This document shows, piece after piece, positions 1 to 11,389 of a DNA stretch of 64,000 bases; the stretch's first letter is position 1, and every line of letters starts with the position of its first letter. This DNA is from Neoceratodus forsteri (taxonomy: Eukaryota > Chordata > Ceratodontiformes > Ceratodontidae). The position numbers and the translations under genes are program-made. The stretch lies in NCBI GenBank assembly GCA_016271365.2, contig CM028131.1, positions 171,186,501 to 171,250,500 of the forward strand. The letters are read 5' to 3'. The notes below the pieces were generated by a model, which saw only the letters and a list, made by a program, of their open reading frames with translations, was not told where the DNA came from and did not search any database.

Positions 1-429
1 AGATTATAGTGTCAATAGAGTGCCATGTGACTGGTGAGGGTATCTCAAAACCCAATTGAGAGAGTCTCTCATTTTTGAATCATATTTATTTTGATATTCC
101 CATATTAGAGACTAGAAAATAAACAAGCACAGCAATATCATCAGAATCTCTAAATGCTGTCAAAGTATTTTCTTTTGCTTTACCAATTCCTAATTCTGTA
201 TGACATAAAAATAATATAAAATCCAGCACTGACTCACTTGTTTAATTTCATTTTTTTCTGTATGTACTTTATCCCTCCTTCAGGGAACTGGAAAGTGGCT
301 CTGGCCCCTCCCTCGGAGGGAACTCATCTCTCTAGCCAGGCAACCCCACACCAGTCCCACCCAGTGAATCCCCAATGGGTGCTCCCCCCGTGTCAGGGCC
401 AGTGGAGAGGAGCATCAACTTTCCCCCCA
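1..429. other. Anonymous AT-rich sequence
   Basis: No credible coding frame, RNA gene or repeat boundary is visible here. The short open frames lack any recognisable domain. Confidence 0.5.
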
Positions 430-850
430 ACCCCAGAAGCCAAAATCTAGATCTATGGGGGTGGGCTGATGCGGGCATAGCCGGTCATCATAGATCCTGC
501 CAGCTCTGTTCTTTTCCCTTCAGTTTTCTTCCCAGACCCACGCATGTGCAATGGGTAGGGTGATTGCCTCTGCCTCCGCGGAGGCAGCTTATGTCCTGTG
601 CATGCGTTCATCCCATTCTGTGCAGCGTGCCTGTGCTGACCCCCAGCCTCCACTGGGTGTCAGTCTACAAAACGTTGCATTGTCCCCCTTCCCCAAGGAA
701 GAAGAGCTGTTGGTGGATGCTCAAGCCTTTCTCACTGACCCTAGAGTGAACCAAGTCCATTCCCGAACCCAGGTCACCATCACGGCATGAGCTGTGCTGT
801 CCAGTGCCCCAACCCTCAGTGCCACCATGCCAGCTTTCTTTCATTTCATT
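430..850. repeat. GC-rich dispersed repeat, copy 1
   Basis: This GC-rich stretch shares a series of short blocks, in the same order, with 11390-11850. The clearest is the pair ctgacccccagcctccactg (near 637) and ctgtccccagccttcaccag (near 11620). A second pair is ccaaccctcagtgccacc here and ctcagccctcagcgccact there. The copies are diverged and I could not fix the ends by eye. No coding potential is evident. Confidence 0.45.
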
Positions 851-1960
851 TAAAGTATACTGTACATCTGATGAGCAAAGTACAGTTTTGTCACCAGACA
901 ATTTGAATCTCACATTTTCAGTAGCACTACCTAGGTCTCAACAGATAGCAACAGAATAAACATTTTGTTGTTGAGCACCCCATGAATTATGCTATGTTAA
1001 TGAATCAGCTATCAAAGGTGTCTCTACATTTGTGGTTCCAACCGGCTCCATGTCAATCAGTCGCAGCAAATATCATGCAGTCAGAACAGCACAGACAACG
1101 CCGCACAAGTCAACATGGTGTGAATCAGTGGTGAAGTGTAGATTTACTATTACAGCACCATGCTACCATGGACCACCACCCCAGTGAAATGTTTTACCTC
1201 ACTCTGCCTCAGGAGGGACATACAGTAGCTGGCTATTTGTGTTTGTCTCTGTCAGTAGTTTAGTTTTTGTAGTTTTTCATGTGTTTCTACTTGGAGGAAC
1301 TGGACCATTCTTGGACATAACATCTATGAACATTTCCTGGACTAAGAAACTACAAAACATTGCCACCAGGTATAGGCATTCTCATCATAAATCAACGTTT
1401 TTGGAAGACATCAAAAAGCAAAAGTGAGGTCAGTGAATCTTTTATACAAGTTTCTGGGTTGTGGAGTGCTGCATTGAATCCACATTTCCATCTGACTTTC
1501 TTAAAGGATGTGTGCTTGTCTTTGAGGTCTATTCACAACTGTTTTGGGGAACAAAGGGAAGATTCTAACAAAGGATTTTTACATCCTGCATATGCCTTAG
1601 GCTAATGTTTATCACCTTCAGGAAATTAACACTTTCTGGGTCTTTGCTCTACAGTAACAATCAGTTTTCTGGTCCACAGTAGCTCACCATGAGTCACTCA
1701 GGAACACTCACCCTTGCTACAGTAAACATTTGCAGTTTCCTCTACCTCTCACACTAACCATTCAAGCTCGATACCAGCAACCTGGCACCATGGCAAATCC
1801 TCCCTACCCTCACTTGTGGCACCCTCCTACAAAGGACTGGGTGCAAATGACAGCTCACGCCACTGGAAAGTTGACAAAACACCTGCTCCTAGCCATTACC
1901 CTATGCTGGGACCCTAAATGACTATACTGTACTCAAACTAACAAGAAACAGAGGCATTGC
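851..1960. other. Anonymous sequence upstream of LINE A
   Basis: I see no gene or repeat boundary. The last few hundred bases may include the 5' untranslated region or a decayed first ORF of the LINE that follows, but nothing in the sequence confirms this. Confidence 0.4.
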
Positions 1961-3060
1961 ATGTTATGCTATGAGCTGTGGCAGATGTCCCTTAAACTCC
2001 TGCTCCTCCTCCTTCTGATGTCAGGAAGTGTCCATCCAAACCCTGGCCCTGTTTCTACCAGAGTAACAAATCTAGCAAAAATGGAGGGGGGTCTCACCAT
2101 CACCACCTCAAATATCTGTAGCCTCCTTCCAAAACTGGCATCCCTTCAAGTGTTTGCCAGTCAACACAATCCCAACATACTAGCCATTGTTGAAACCTGG
2201 CTGACACCAAGCACTCCGGACCATGCCATCTCACTACAAGGCTACAATATTTTCAGACTGGACAGGACTAATGGGGGGGGGTGTGCTATTTACATTAAGG
2301 ACAACCTCTCTAGCCACCCTATCTGCTTTTCCACCACTAACTCCTCTGTGCAATTTCTCCCTGTCAACCTACTACTTGGTGCCCAAAATAAAGTGCTTAC
2401 TGTGGCCGCTGTCTATATCCCTCCTAAAGATCCAGGGTCTGGCCTCCAGACTGTTCTTGAATTTGTAAGATCGCAACCACCTGACACCGAGCTCCTTCTC
2501 CTTGGTGACTTTAATATAAATTGGCTTGCATCAGACGTTGGGTGCCTCAAGGATGCTATCCTAGCAGCTAACCTAATGCAGATGGTGAGCTCCCCCACTA
2601 GAAAAAACTACAAAACTGGAACTTGCACTCTCATTGACTGGATCCTTGTTAGCCACCCAGCCCGCATAAAAAACACAGTTGTTCTCCTGGACTCTCTCAG
2701 TGACCACTCCCCTGTGATCTGTACCTGGACAAATAAGTTCCAAAACCACCTCCAAAAACCATCTCAAGCAGAGTGCTACCCTATGGAAACCTTACTAAGC
2801 TCAAGACCTGTCTTTTACAGCAAGACTGGTCCCCAATATACAATACTCTAAATGTTGACGCAGCCCTAGATTATTTTATCACAACTTTCAACACTGCCTG
2901 TGACACCTATGCACCAGTAAAAAAGCATAAAATCAAAGCGCTCTCAAATCCCTGGCTCACGGCCAAACTACTGGCCCAATTCAAAGCTCAGGACCACCTC
3001 TGGGCCATAGCCAGAGCCACAGGCTCCTTGACGGATATCCAGAAGTATAAACAGGCATGA
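1961..3060 (+). pseudogene. LINE A endonuclease domain (broken)
   Basis: This is the N-terminal part of the LINE polyprotein, an exonuclease-endonuclease-phosphatase fold that would nick target DNA to prime reverse transcription. The first frame (1961-2851) starts with a leucine-rich leader and NPGP. It then shows the usual landmarks: SNICSLLPK, VETWLTP (catalytic Glu), GDFNINW (Asp and Asn), LIDWILVS and SDHSPV (the C-terminal Asp-His pair). All key endonuclease residues appear present. A frameshift near 2780-2850 moves the sequence to a second frame (2773-3060), which continues the linker (AALDYFITTFNTACD) and stops at 3058. The start is uncertain: residues before the leader may be missing. 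Confidence 0.8.
2021..2050 (+). other. 2A-like NPGP motif behind a hydrophobic leader (LINE A)
   Basis: Codons 21-30 of the endonuclease frame read SGSVHPNPGP, directly after a run of seven leucines. In 2A peptides, ribosome skipping occurs between the last Gly and Pro of NPGP. The usual upstream D-x-E residues are replaced here (S-V-H-P), so activity is uncertain. LINE B has the equivalent SGNVHPNPGP. 2A-like sequences are known in several APE-type LINEs. The leader also resembles a signal peptide core. Confidence 0.6.
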
Positions 3061-4922
3061 AATCAATGTACCAAACAAATCCAACTAATGAAGAGCTCCT
3101 ATTTCAAAAATGCCCTCGCAAACTCCTGGGGTGACTGGAGATCATTCTGGGACAACATCAGAAATATCACGGGTAAACAGTCCAAATCCTCTCCTACTAT
3201 AATGACTGTCAATGGAACCACTACCCTGACCCAATGGTCATGGCAAAGGCCTTAAATAAAACTTTCACTGACCTCAGTGGGGTCCTCCCGCCAGACTTCT
3301 TCTCTGACATGGACTCGCCAAAACCAACATCTCCTACTGCCTCACCTGACCAACCACTTTTCCACTTCAAAATAGTTAAGGCACATGAAGTCTACAAATA
3401 TATAAAAAAGGCTATCTCTAAATCCAGAGCAAGCAGTGATACTATTGATCTTAAAATTCTGTCCCTTACCCTGGAAGAGTGGTGCACCCATTCTGCCCAT
3501 TTTCAATCTCTCCCTCTGCCTTAGTCAATTTTCCAGCAAATGGAAGTCTGCTATAGTCACACCAGTGTTCAAAAGTGGCGACAAATCCCTACCAGGAAAC
3601 TATCGGCCTATACCTATACTTCCACCCCTCTCCAAGGCCCTCAAACACATTGTGGCTTACCAACTCTCAGACTACCTGCATAAGTAAACATACTCTGCTT
3701 GCAGCAACATGGATTTAGAAAAAGACACAGTACGTTGACAGCCCTACTGGAATTCTCAGGAGAAATTCACACTGCCTTAGACAAAGGATATCAAACCAGA
3801 GCTGTTTTCATTGACCTAACAAAGGCATTTGATACTGTTCACCATGGCTTACTTATCACACAACTACACAGTCTTGGGCTCTCAGAAGGACCAGGTGCCT
3901 GGGTTATAAGTTACCTGACCCAATGCTCTCAATCAGTAAAAATCTCAGAAGTTCTCTCAGACTCAAAACTGGTCCTCTCAGGTGTTCCACAGGGGTCAAT
4001 CCTGGGCCCCCTCCTTTTCAGCCTTTTCCTAAACTCTCTCCCCAAATCCTGCCTGGAACAAATAATCCTTTATGCTGACAATGCTGTGATTCTCTCCTCT
4101 CATAAGGACCTGAAACCCTTATTCCAGAGCCTGCAACTTGCTTTCTCCAATGTTGAAAAGTGGTTCCTAGATCACAAGCTGGTCCTAAATCACAAAAAAA
4201 CAAAATCCATGCTTTTCTCCAGTCCACAAAACAGAAAAAGACAAAGTCCACTTACTATCAAAACATACCCAGGAAATACCCTTGAACAAGTGTCAACATT
4301 TAAATACTTTGGAATCACCTTTGATCAAGGTCTTACCTTTGTGACCCACATTGATAACACAGCAAAAACGGTGAACAAGCGCATTGGTATCCTGTTCCGA
4401 AACCGGCAATTCCTTACCCAAGCTGCTCTGAGGATTGCTATCCAAAGTTCTGTCATCTCAATCATAGACTATGGCTTAATTATCTATGGCTCTGCCACTA
4501 CCACCGCACTAAGGCGCATCACAACCACCCTAAACAAGGCCTGTCGGCTGCTCACTGGAGCGTAAAGACTTACTCATACATGTGAGTGCTACACTGAAAC
4601 AGGATGGTTGCAAGTCTCAAATCGCATAAGGTACCTCACATGCTTGATGGCAAAAAAATCCATCTTGGGCCGCACTCTGCCGTGTATCCAAGACCTACTT
4701 TGCCTGAATACCAGCATCCGTCCCACCAGAAGATTGGAACACCAGCCTCTCCAGGTCCCCAGATTCCAGACCACACAGGGCCAAAGATCTTTTGCCTATC
4801 GTGCCCCCAGCTGGTACAATGCCCTGAGTTTGCTCATTACATCCTCCACGTCACTAGGAGCTTTCAAATCTATGTTTTACTCTCACCTCTCAGCCTCTAG
4901 CTCCTGTGACTGCCTTGACTAA
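3061..4922 (+). pseudogene. LINE A reverse transcriptase and C-terminal region (broken)
   Basis: RT sequence is spread over at least four frames. Residues before the palm (KSAIVTPVFKSGDKSLPGNYRPI) lie in 3436-3687. The palm and fingers lie in 3699-4565: QHGFRKRHST, AVFIDLTKAFDTV (first catalytic Asp), SGVPQGSILGPLLF, then LYADNAV. The last motif is normally YADD. The second catalytic Asp is Asn here (codon 4080-4082), so the enzyme would be inactive even without the frame breaks. The stretch 4608-4922 holds the C-terminal region (RSFAYRAPSWYNAL and FKSMFYSHL), shared by CR1/L2-type proteins. The segment between 3061 and 3233 has stops in all useful frames. Confidence 0.85.
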
Positions 4923-5189
4923 TGATTCCTCCCTCATGGCTGTTTTTACTGTTTTTCATCCTCCTCCTCCTCCTCTGCTCCTTTCTTGACAAAGGTATCT
5001 GAGTACCTCTAACTACTCTAAGTCTGCTCCCCTCCCCATATCTCCTCCTACCCTTCCCACCTTGACCATTCCTCCAATGTTTTGTTTATTTCCTGTGATG
5101 TGCTGTATTATACTGGCTTATAGAAACCTTTATAATTTGCTGACCATTCTGTGTAACGTCTTGTTTGTTTGTACATTGATGATGTGGAA

Positions 5190-5218
5190 CCTTTGTAAAA
5201 GAGCCATTGGCTCAAAGG
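5190..5218 (+). other. 3'-end hairpin of LINE A
   Basis: Outer arms CCTTT/AAAGG and inner arms GAGCC/GGCTC enclose an ATT loop, with a six-base bulge on the 5' side. The same structure, with a different loop, lies at the 3' end of LINE B (21099-21127, minus strand), and a degenerate version lies at 26170-26198. It sits just before the tail, where CR1/L2-type reverse transcriptases are thought to recognise their RNA. Confidence 0.65.
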
Positions 5219-5247
5219 TAATAATTCCTAGAACAATAAACTAAGAA

Positions 5248-5657
5248 AACTAAGAAACTAAGATGTTTTAACTTACTTGTTTTTTTGTTTTTGGGTGGTA
5301 GTCCCTGATGCTGTGTTGACTTGTGCGGTGTTATCTGCACTGTTTCTGACTGCACAGTATTGTCTGCCGCAGACTTGACGTGCTACCATTCCAAGCATAT
5401 GTTCCTAAGGACAAAAATTGTAACAAGACTTGTACCAGGAAATCTGACTGTCAGTTGGATTAGCTACTTCAGTCTTGTTTTTTTGCTGAGGGATTCTTTC
5501 ATTTTTTTTACTGTTTCAGGGGACACATCTTTATTGGAATCCAGATAGTTTGGAATTATTTGTTCATTATTTTTGTTCTTTTTATTCCCACTTTCTTTTA
5601 GCTTCCTTGCTAGTTTTTGGTTTGTTTGTTTTTGTTTTATTTTAAGGTGTCGCCAGA
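5248..5657. other. Spacer between LINE A and the DIRS element
   Basis: This is T-rich sequence without a supported coding frame, repeat boundary or RNA gene. Confidence 0.5.
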
Positions 5658-5830
5658 CTTTTCTTTCAAACAACATGAAGTCTTGCTATATTATGACAAT
5701 TGCAGTATGACCGCAGGTTAGAACTGCTCCGGAAGTGAAATAGCTAACTTTCCATGCAGGCATGGAACTTAGAGCGCGAGCTCGGTTGAAAACTCTGTCA
5801 GTTGTGCTTCAAACGCAAACTGTCAGATTC
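5658..5830 (+). repeat. DIRS left inverted terminal repeat
   Basis: This is the near-perfect reverse complement of 11145-11326. Conserved landmarks include gtcttgctatattatgac near the outside and gagcgcgagctcggttgaaa towards the inside. The outermost 25-30 bases differ between the two ends, as expected for DIRS elements. Confidence 0.9.
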
Positions 5831-6224
5831 TTTACTCCGCCTCACTGAACAGTCGCTTCTGGAGATTTCTCCTTCTGCTCGGTTTATTTTGTCGGTTTAA
5901 AAGTATTATTTTTCGGTTTTAGCCAAAATTAAACTGCAACCGGTTGGTTCAAGCTCTGTCTGTGGTAATGTAAGTAATAGATAGGTTTTACATTTATTTT
6001 TTCTGTGTGGAACTTGTAATTCTTTATCGGTTCGGTTTGAACCGATCAGGTTGTATTTAAAATCTTCTAGTCCTTTTTTAGAGTGCAGTTCCCGGTTCTT
6101 ATCGGTTCTAAAAAAAACAGATTTCATTACGGTTTTTTCCATGACCCGTGACACGGTTGGGAACCGATAAGGGTGTCTTGCTTGGTGGATTGCCATAAAC
6201 GGGCAAGTTGGTTAGGCTGGCATT

Positions 6225-7431
6225 ATGTCTCAGAAACCCAAAAGAAAAACCGGACCCACTGGTTTTCAACACTGTAGTGTTTGTGGGGAAGCTTTTGCTA
6301 AGGCTGACCCACACACCACATGTGTCTATTGTCTGGGGTTTGACCACCTCAATTCAGACTGCCAGATTTGTCACAATTTCCCTGCTGCCACCATAGATAA
6401 GAGAGTTGGTAGGCTCAGGGAAAGGGAGGCCAAAAAGTCCGCTGACCAGGATGGCCAGCCCGGTTCGGTGCCAACCGAACCGGAGGGAGTGCCCTCTGAC
6501 CAGGGCGATACTTCCTCGGGCAAACGGAGAGCCGGTTCTGAGGAGCCGGTTCCAGCAAAAAGGACTAGAAAGTCAGCTAGAGCCAAAAGTTCTCTCCCCA
6601 ACTGCCGAGGAAATAGCTAAAACAATTCAAATTGTCCAGTCTCTCTCTCGGTTCTGACCGAACCGACACCTTCAGGTAAGCGTTCAGTTCGGCCTGTTCC
6701 ACCGGTTCAGGATTATGATTTTGAGGATTTTTATGAACCGGGGAAGGGGGAAGAGGAATATGAGGAGAGTGAATATGGTTTTGAAGATCTGGATGTGCCC
6801 ATTGATCCGGACATCTCTCCAGATAGACCCCTAGGGGTTTCTCCTCCAAGGCTTTCCGAGTCCCCTTCTCATTTCATGTTTTATAAAAAAGTTGCTGAAA
6901 CTCTCCAGCTCCCTGTTGAGGAAGCTGTTGATGACCAAGAGGAGCCAGATTAGGTAGAAATGATGGATATTCCAGAGTCTAGGAGACTGTCTATTCCTTT
7001 GCATAAATCTTTTCGGAAACAGACAGTAAAAGTTTTAAAAACTCCTCACACTATACCTCCTGTGGATAAAAGGATGGACAAGAGGTATACCTTATCAGGC
7101 TCCGACACTGATTTCCTTACTCAACAATGCAGCCATGTGGGGGTAGTGCAGGCTGCAGCCTGTGACAAGGCTAATATTCCTCTAGCTTCACCCCCCCCAG
7201 AAGGACTCCAGGAAGATTGATGCTATGGCAAAGAAACAGTACATGGCAGCATCTTTGGGACTCATTCAAGCAAATTTTATGGCTTATGCTGCTAGGTACC
7301 AGAAATCCAGATGGGATACTGTGCTGGCCCTAGCGAAACAAGTCCCTGACCAGCTTGCCAGGGAGCTGGAACAGGTGGCTATGGATGTATTGAGGCATCA
7401 AGGTGCAATTTCATGCTGCAGTGGACTCTAA
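6225..7431 (+). pseudogene. DIRS gag-like protein (broken)
   Basis: The first frame (6225-6620) starts MSQKPKRKTG. It has a cysteine/histidine cluster, C-x2-C...C-x2-CLGFDH...C-x2-C, at residues 18-50, the probable zinc-binding module of DIRS first ORFs. A charged Ser/Pro-rich stretch follows. Frameshifts then pass the sequence through frames near 6660-6950, where it is very acidic, and 6960-7431. The last part includes MAASLGLIQANFMAYAARYQ, which looks like a helical capsid-like region. A stop at about 6952 and frame changes near 6600, 7210 and 7400 mean no intact product. The role (packaging of element RNA) is inferred from position. Confidence 0.7.
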
Positions 7432-7839
7432 TGATGTTTCATCAGAGTCATGGCTACATCTGTGGCACTTCAGGATGGCTTGGCTAGATGTACTACCCTG
7501 TCTCAGGATACCCAGTCTAAGGCCATGGATTTTCCTGTTAGGGAAATTTCTATTTGGGGAGCAAACAGAGAATTACATGAAGAAAATGGATGAATATAGG
7601 ACCACCTATAGGAGTGCACAGGCCAAGGAAAGGCAGGCCACTCCTCAAAAGCAGCTTCCTAGAGGCAGGGGCAGGCCTTTTCATTGGCCTTTTTACCAAG
7701 CCCAAGCTTCCCCTCCGCCTATGCTCAGAGGGGGTTCTTTAGAGGGAGAGGCAGACGGGGTACAAGCAGGTCTGCTTCCACCCCTCAGCCCAAAGCCCCT
7801 GCCAAGCAGACACCCTGATGGGATTGCCAGGGCCGATTC

Positions 7840-9714
7840 TCCTCTACCTGTAGGGGGCCGGCTGGCTTACTTTGTCCAGGACTGGAAGTCTTTAACATCA
7901 GACAAGTGGGTCCTGGAAGTAGTAAGCCAGGGACTGGTTCTCAGCTTCAAAAAATTTCCAAAGCTGAGAACAGATCTTTTCCACCTGCAACTCCATCAGA
8001 GGCACTCGCCCTAGAGGCAGAGGTCTCTACCCTCCTGGCTCTCAGAGCTGTGGAAAGGGTTCCTCCCCTACACCAGGGCAAAGGTTTGTACTCCAGGTTC
8101 TTCCTTACCCCAAAAAAGACAGGAGAATGGCGGCCCATCCTGGATCTCAGATATTTAAACAAGCACCTTTTAAAGTCAAAGTTCAAAATGGTGACTCTGG
8201 GAATTATCCTACCTCTCTAAGACCAGGGGACTGGCTAGCTTCCTGGACCTCAAGGATGCCTACTTCCATATTCCCATCAGAAGCTCCCATCAGAAGTACC
8301 TCAGGTTCGAGCTGCCCTCAGGCCACTACCAGTTCAGAGCAATGCCCTTGCCTCACTTCTGCCCCAAGGGTATTCACCAAATGCCTGGCTGTAGCAGTTG
8401 CCTACCTAAGAAGGCAAAGATTGCCATCTTTCCTTGCCTGGACAATTGGCTCTTAGCAGACCAGTCCCCAGACCAGGTCAATTTACACCTTCAGATAACG
8501 CAGCAACTGCTTACCTCTCTAGGTTTTCCTTCTGAATCTCTCAAAGTCAGTTCTAGAGCCGGTCCAGCTTCTTACCTTCATAGGTGCAGAACTGAACACA
8601 GGAAGCCAGGGCCTTCCTCCCCCTGGACAGGGCAAAGACCCTAGTCTCCCTGGCCTCCTCATTTACCCTGCAGGTCTCCCAGCCAGCAAGGCATTTTCTG
8701 CAGCTCCTAGGACACATGGCTGCTTCCACAGCAGTTGTGCAAGGAGCAAGATTTCAGATGAGGGACATCCAGTTCCATTTGAGAGCTTTTTGGTCTCAAA
8801 GAAAGGATCCTCTTACCAAGCTGATCCCAGTAACTCGAACCCTGATCCAAGCCCTACAGTGGTGGCAGGATCAGAGCAACCTGAGACAAGGGGTTCCTTT
8901 TGTCACTCAGTCTCATTCTCTAATCCTTACTACAGATGCGTCCCTCTTGGGCTGGGAAGCTCACATGGGCGACCTCACCACCCAGGGTCTGTGGTCTCCC
9001 CAGGAATCTCTGCTCCACATCAACCTGTTGGAGCTCAGAGCAGTTTTTCTAGCACTTCAAGCTTTTTCCAAATCTGTTCAGAACAAGAGTATTCAGGTCA
9101 GAACAGACAACACCACTACAATGTGGTACATCAACAAGCAAGGGGGCACTCGGTCTACGGCCTTGTGCACCGAAGCGATGAAGTTGTGGTCTCTGGCTTA
9201 CTCCCTGAACACCTCCCTTACGGAAGTTCACCTCCCAGGCAAGGACAATGTCCTGGTAGATGTTCTCAGCAGGATTTCCCAGGGCCACCACGAATGGTCA
9301 CTGGATCCCCTGGTCTTGGGAGTAGTATTTTCCAGATGGGGCACCCCGCAGATAGATCTTTTTGCAGCCCCAGAAAATCACCAACTTCCTCTTTTTTGCT
9401 GCAGTCCCCCAGTGTTGGGCTCACTCCCCCTGGATGCCTTAGCCCTCAGTTGGGAGGGGAAGTTTCTCTATGCCTTCCCTTCCTTTCCTCTCCTGTTCAA
9501 AGTGCTAGTCAAAATCAGATCCCAATCATGCAAAGTCATTCTGATAGCTCCGGATTGGGCCAGACAGCCCTGGTATCCACTCCTGCTGTCCTTAGCAGTC
9601 CATCCTCCCCTGTCCCTTCCCAGGAATCACAATCTGTTAACCTGTGCCCAGGGAAGGGTCTGGTACCTGAATCTCAAATCTCTCAATCTCAAGGCTTGGT
9701 TCTTGAAGAGTTAG
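7840..9714 (+). pseudogene. DIRS reverse transcriptase-RNase H polyprotein (broken)
   Basis: The RT begins around GGRLAYFVQDW (7855). The strand motif FFLTPKKTGEWRPILDLRYLNKHL lies in 7906-8220, and LASFLDLKDAYFHIPI follows in another frame near 8235. The catalytic box, normally YLDDWL in DIRS, reads CLDNWL (8435-8450), so one metal-binding Asp is now Asn. From 8716 one long frame covers RNase H, with LTTDASLLGW, INLLELRAV, VRTDNTTTMWYINKQGG and LPGKDNVLVDVLSR. The acidic residues look preserved. Beyond it, IDLFAAPENHQLP through VILIAPDWARQPWYP is the conserved C-terminal segment found in DIRS polyproteins. At least three frameshifts separate the modules. The RNase H half is much better kept than the RT half. 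Confidence 0.85.
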
Positions 9715-10747
9715 AGTTTGCTGATTTACACCTTTCCCAAGGTGTAATGGATATATTGAAGGCCGCAAGGAAGCCTTCCACCAGGGCTACTTACAATTCC
9801 AAATGGAAAAGGTTTTCCATATGGTGCTCGGAAAAGCATATTTCCCCAGTCTCTGCTGATCTACCCACAGTCCTGGATTATATGGTTCACCTGAATTCTT
9901 TGGAGCTGAGACCAGCTACCCTGAAGGTGCACTTGGCAGCTGTGTCTGCTTTTATTTCAGCAGGTAAATCCTCTTCCCTTCAGCTCATCCTGTATTTTCC
10001 AAGTTTTTAAGGGGTTGTTTCACCAACCCTCCATTCAGGGATCCTGCCCCTGCCTGGGATCTTAATGTTTGCATTGCTCAGCTTATGCAACCCCCCTTTT
10101 AGCCCCTGTCTTCAGCTGAGCTCAAGTACTTGACTTGGAAAACTTTGTTTTTGGTAGCCATCACCTCTGCCAGATGCATAGGTGAATTACAAGCGCTGTC
10201 AGTGGAGCAGGAGTTTATCTCTTTTCACAGAGATAAGGTGGTCCTTCAGACTAATAGAAAGTTCCTGCCTAAGGTGGTTTCAGATTTCCACCTTAATCAA
10301 TCTATTTCGCTTCCAGTGTACTTCACTGACTACTCCTCCTCCTCTGGGGAGAGGATGCTGCACAGCCTAGATGTGAAGAGAGCCCTTAGTTACTACATAG
10401 AGAGTACCAAGGGTCATAGGTTTGACTCCCTCCAACTGTTCCTCACCTATGGCGAAGTTGGTAAAGGGAAGCCAGCCACTAAAAGATCCATTGCCAGGTG
10501 GATTGTCTCTTGTATCCAATTCTGCTATGAGAAGTTGGGTAAAGTTTCCCCCTCAGGCCCTGAGGGCTCCTCTACCAGAGTACAGCTGCTTCTCTGGCTG
10601 CTGCCAGAGACATTCCTATTCTAGAAATATGTCAAGCAGCTACCTGGAAAACTGTTCACACTTTACAAGCATTACTCCCTGGACATCCAGGCTAGGAGTG
10701 ATGCTCGGTTTAACACAGCCGTGCTTCAGAGCCTATTTTCTAGGTAG
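9700..10747 (+). pseudogene. DIRS tyrosine recombinase (broken)
   Basis: This enzyme would integrate the circular cDNA. The N-terminal core-binding part (LKAARKPSTRATYNSKWKRF, then LRPATLKVHLAAVSAF) ends the long frame closing at 10010. The catalytic part runs from 10130: an Arg in TSARCIGELQAL, a second region at KRSIARWIV, and a degenerate GSSTRVQ where DIRS recombinases usually have HSTR, so the His seems lost. After a frameshift near 10600, LEICQAATWKT and KHYSLDIQARSDARFNTAVL follow. The Tyr at codon 10673-10675 is the expected nucleophile and is intact. The stop is near 10747. The ORF start overlaps the RT/RNase H frame, as is usual for DIRS. Confidence 0.85.
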
Positions 10748-10790
10748 GTTCTGTCCCTCCTCCATGGGGTACTGCTGTGTAGTCTTGCTA

Positions 10791-10884
10791 ATTGTCATAA
10801 TATAGCAAGACTTTATGTTGTTTGAAGAAAAATTACCACCTTGGTAATGTTGTTTCTTCTAATGGAGTCTTGCTATATTATGAC
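10791..10884 (+). repeat. DIRS internal complementary region
   Basis: The left half (10791 to about 10835) is the reverse complement of the element's left terminus. The right half (about 10836-10884) is the reverse complement of the right terminus, including cttctaatggagtcttgc. Together they form the head-to-tail junction expected of a circular intermediate. In the DIRS replication model this region templates completion of the cDNA ends. Confidence 0.88.
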
Positions 10885-11144
10885 CTCCCTCCCTACCTGC
10901 CCCTCTCAGAACCTCTGTTTTGGGGATGTGGGTGGGCAGTACAGGGTTGGTACTTTTTTTTGATGCCCACCTTGTTGTTTTTCACCGACCTTTTTGGGTG
11001 AATTGGTGTTGTGTTTTTGCATTTTTGGGTCTCCTGACTTGAGTCTTTGTTTTAGGCCAAAAATGAGTATTTATGTTAGTAGCCAGTTGGCTAGTGTAGG
11101 TTTACAGCTTCCACACAGAACCTTAGTGAGTTTTAGCTCGTAAG

Positions 11145-11326
11145 ATCTGACAGTTTGCGTTTGAAGCACAACAGACAGAGTTTTCAACCGAGCTCGCGCT
11201 CTAAGTTCCATGCCTGCATGGAAAGTTAAGTATTTCACCACCGGAGCAGTTCTAACCTGCGGTCATACTGCAATTGTCATAATATAGCAAGACTCCATTA
11301 GAAGAAACAACATTACTAAGGTGAGT
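11145..11326 (-). repeat. DIRS right inverted terminal repeat
   Basis: This is the partner of 5658-5830. It starts inside at gatctgacagtttgcgtttg and ends outside at about cattactaaggtgagtaat. The 260 bases between the internal complementary region and this repeat are noncoding. Confidence 0.9.
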
Positions 11327-11389
11327 AATTTTTTCTTTTTTAACATTTAACAATTTTTACACCCCCTCCGGATGGCCCCCGTCTGACCA

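Larger units (their letters stand above)
1961..5247 (+). mobile_element. LINE A, CR1/L2-type non-LTR retrotransposon
   Basis: In order the element has an apurinic-type endonuclease, a reverse transcriptase, the C-terminal region typical of CR1/L2 proteins, a 3' untranslated region, and a short tail repeating a form of aaactaag. Endonuclease and RT are split over several frames by indels and stops, so it is a dead copy. Its leader and its 3' hairpin match LINE B on the opposite strand, so A and B are the same family. The 5' boundary is not visible. I infer the CR1/L2 group from the endonuclease-RT order, the RSFAYRAPSWYNAL-type C-terminal motif and the tail. A phylogeny would be needed to choose the clade. 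Confidence 0.85.
5658..11326 (+). mobile_element. DIRS-type tyrosine-recombinase retrotransposon
   Basis: The element has the diagnostic DIRS layout. There is an inverted terminal repeat at each end, then a gag-like ORF, reverse transcriptase/RNase H and a tyrosine recombinase. An internal complementary region near the right end fuses the reverse complements of the two outer ends. DIRS elements integrate a circular copy through the recombinase, which explains the lack of an obvious target duplication. Size (about 5.7 kb) and gene order are normal for vertebrate DIRS. Each coding region carries frameshifts and the RT active site is mutated, so this copy is dead, yet the termini are well preserved. 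The leader 5831-6224 is noncoding. Boundaries are accurate to roughly 10 bases. Confidence 0.93.

Noticed and set aside
8790..10010. Long plus-strand frame overlapping the DIRS RNase H
   Set aside because: Only its end (from about 9700) carries recombinase sequence. The first 300 codons are a shadow of the RT/RNase H frame.
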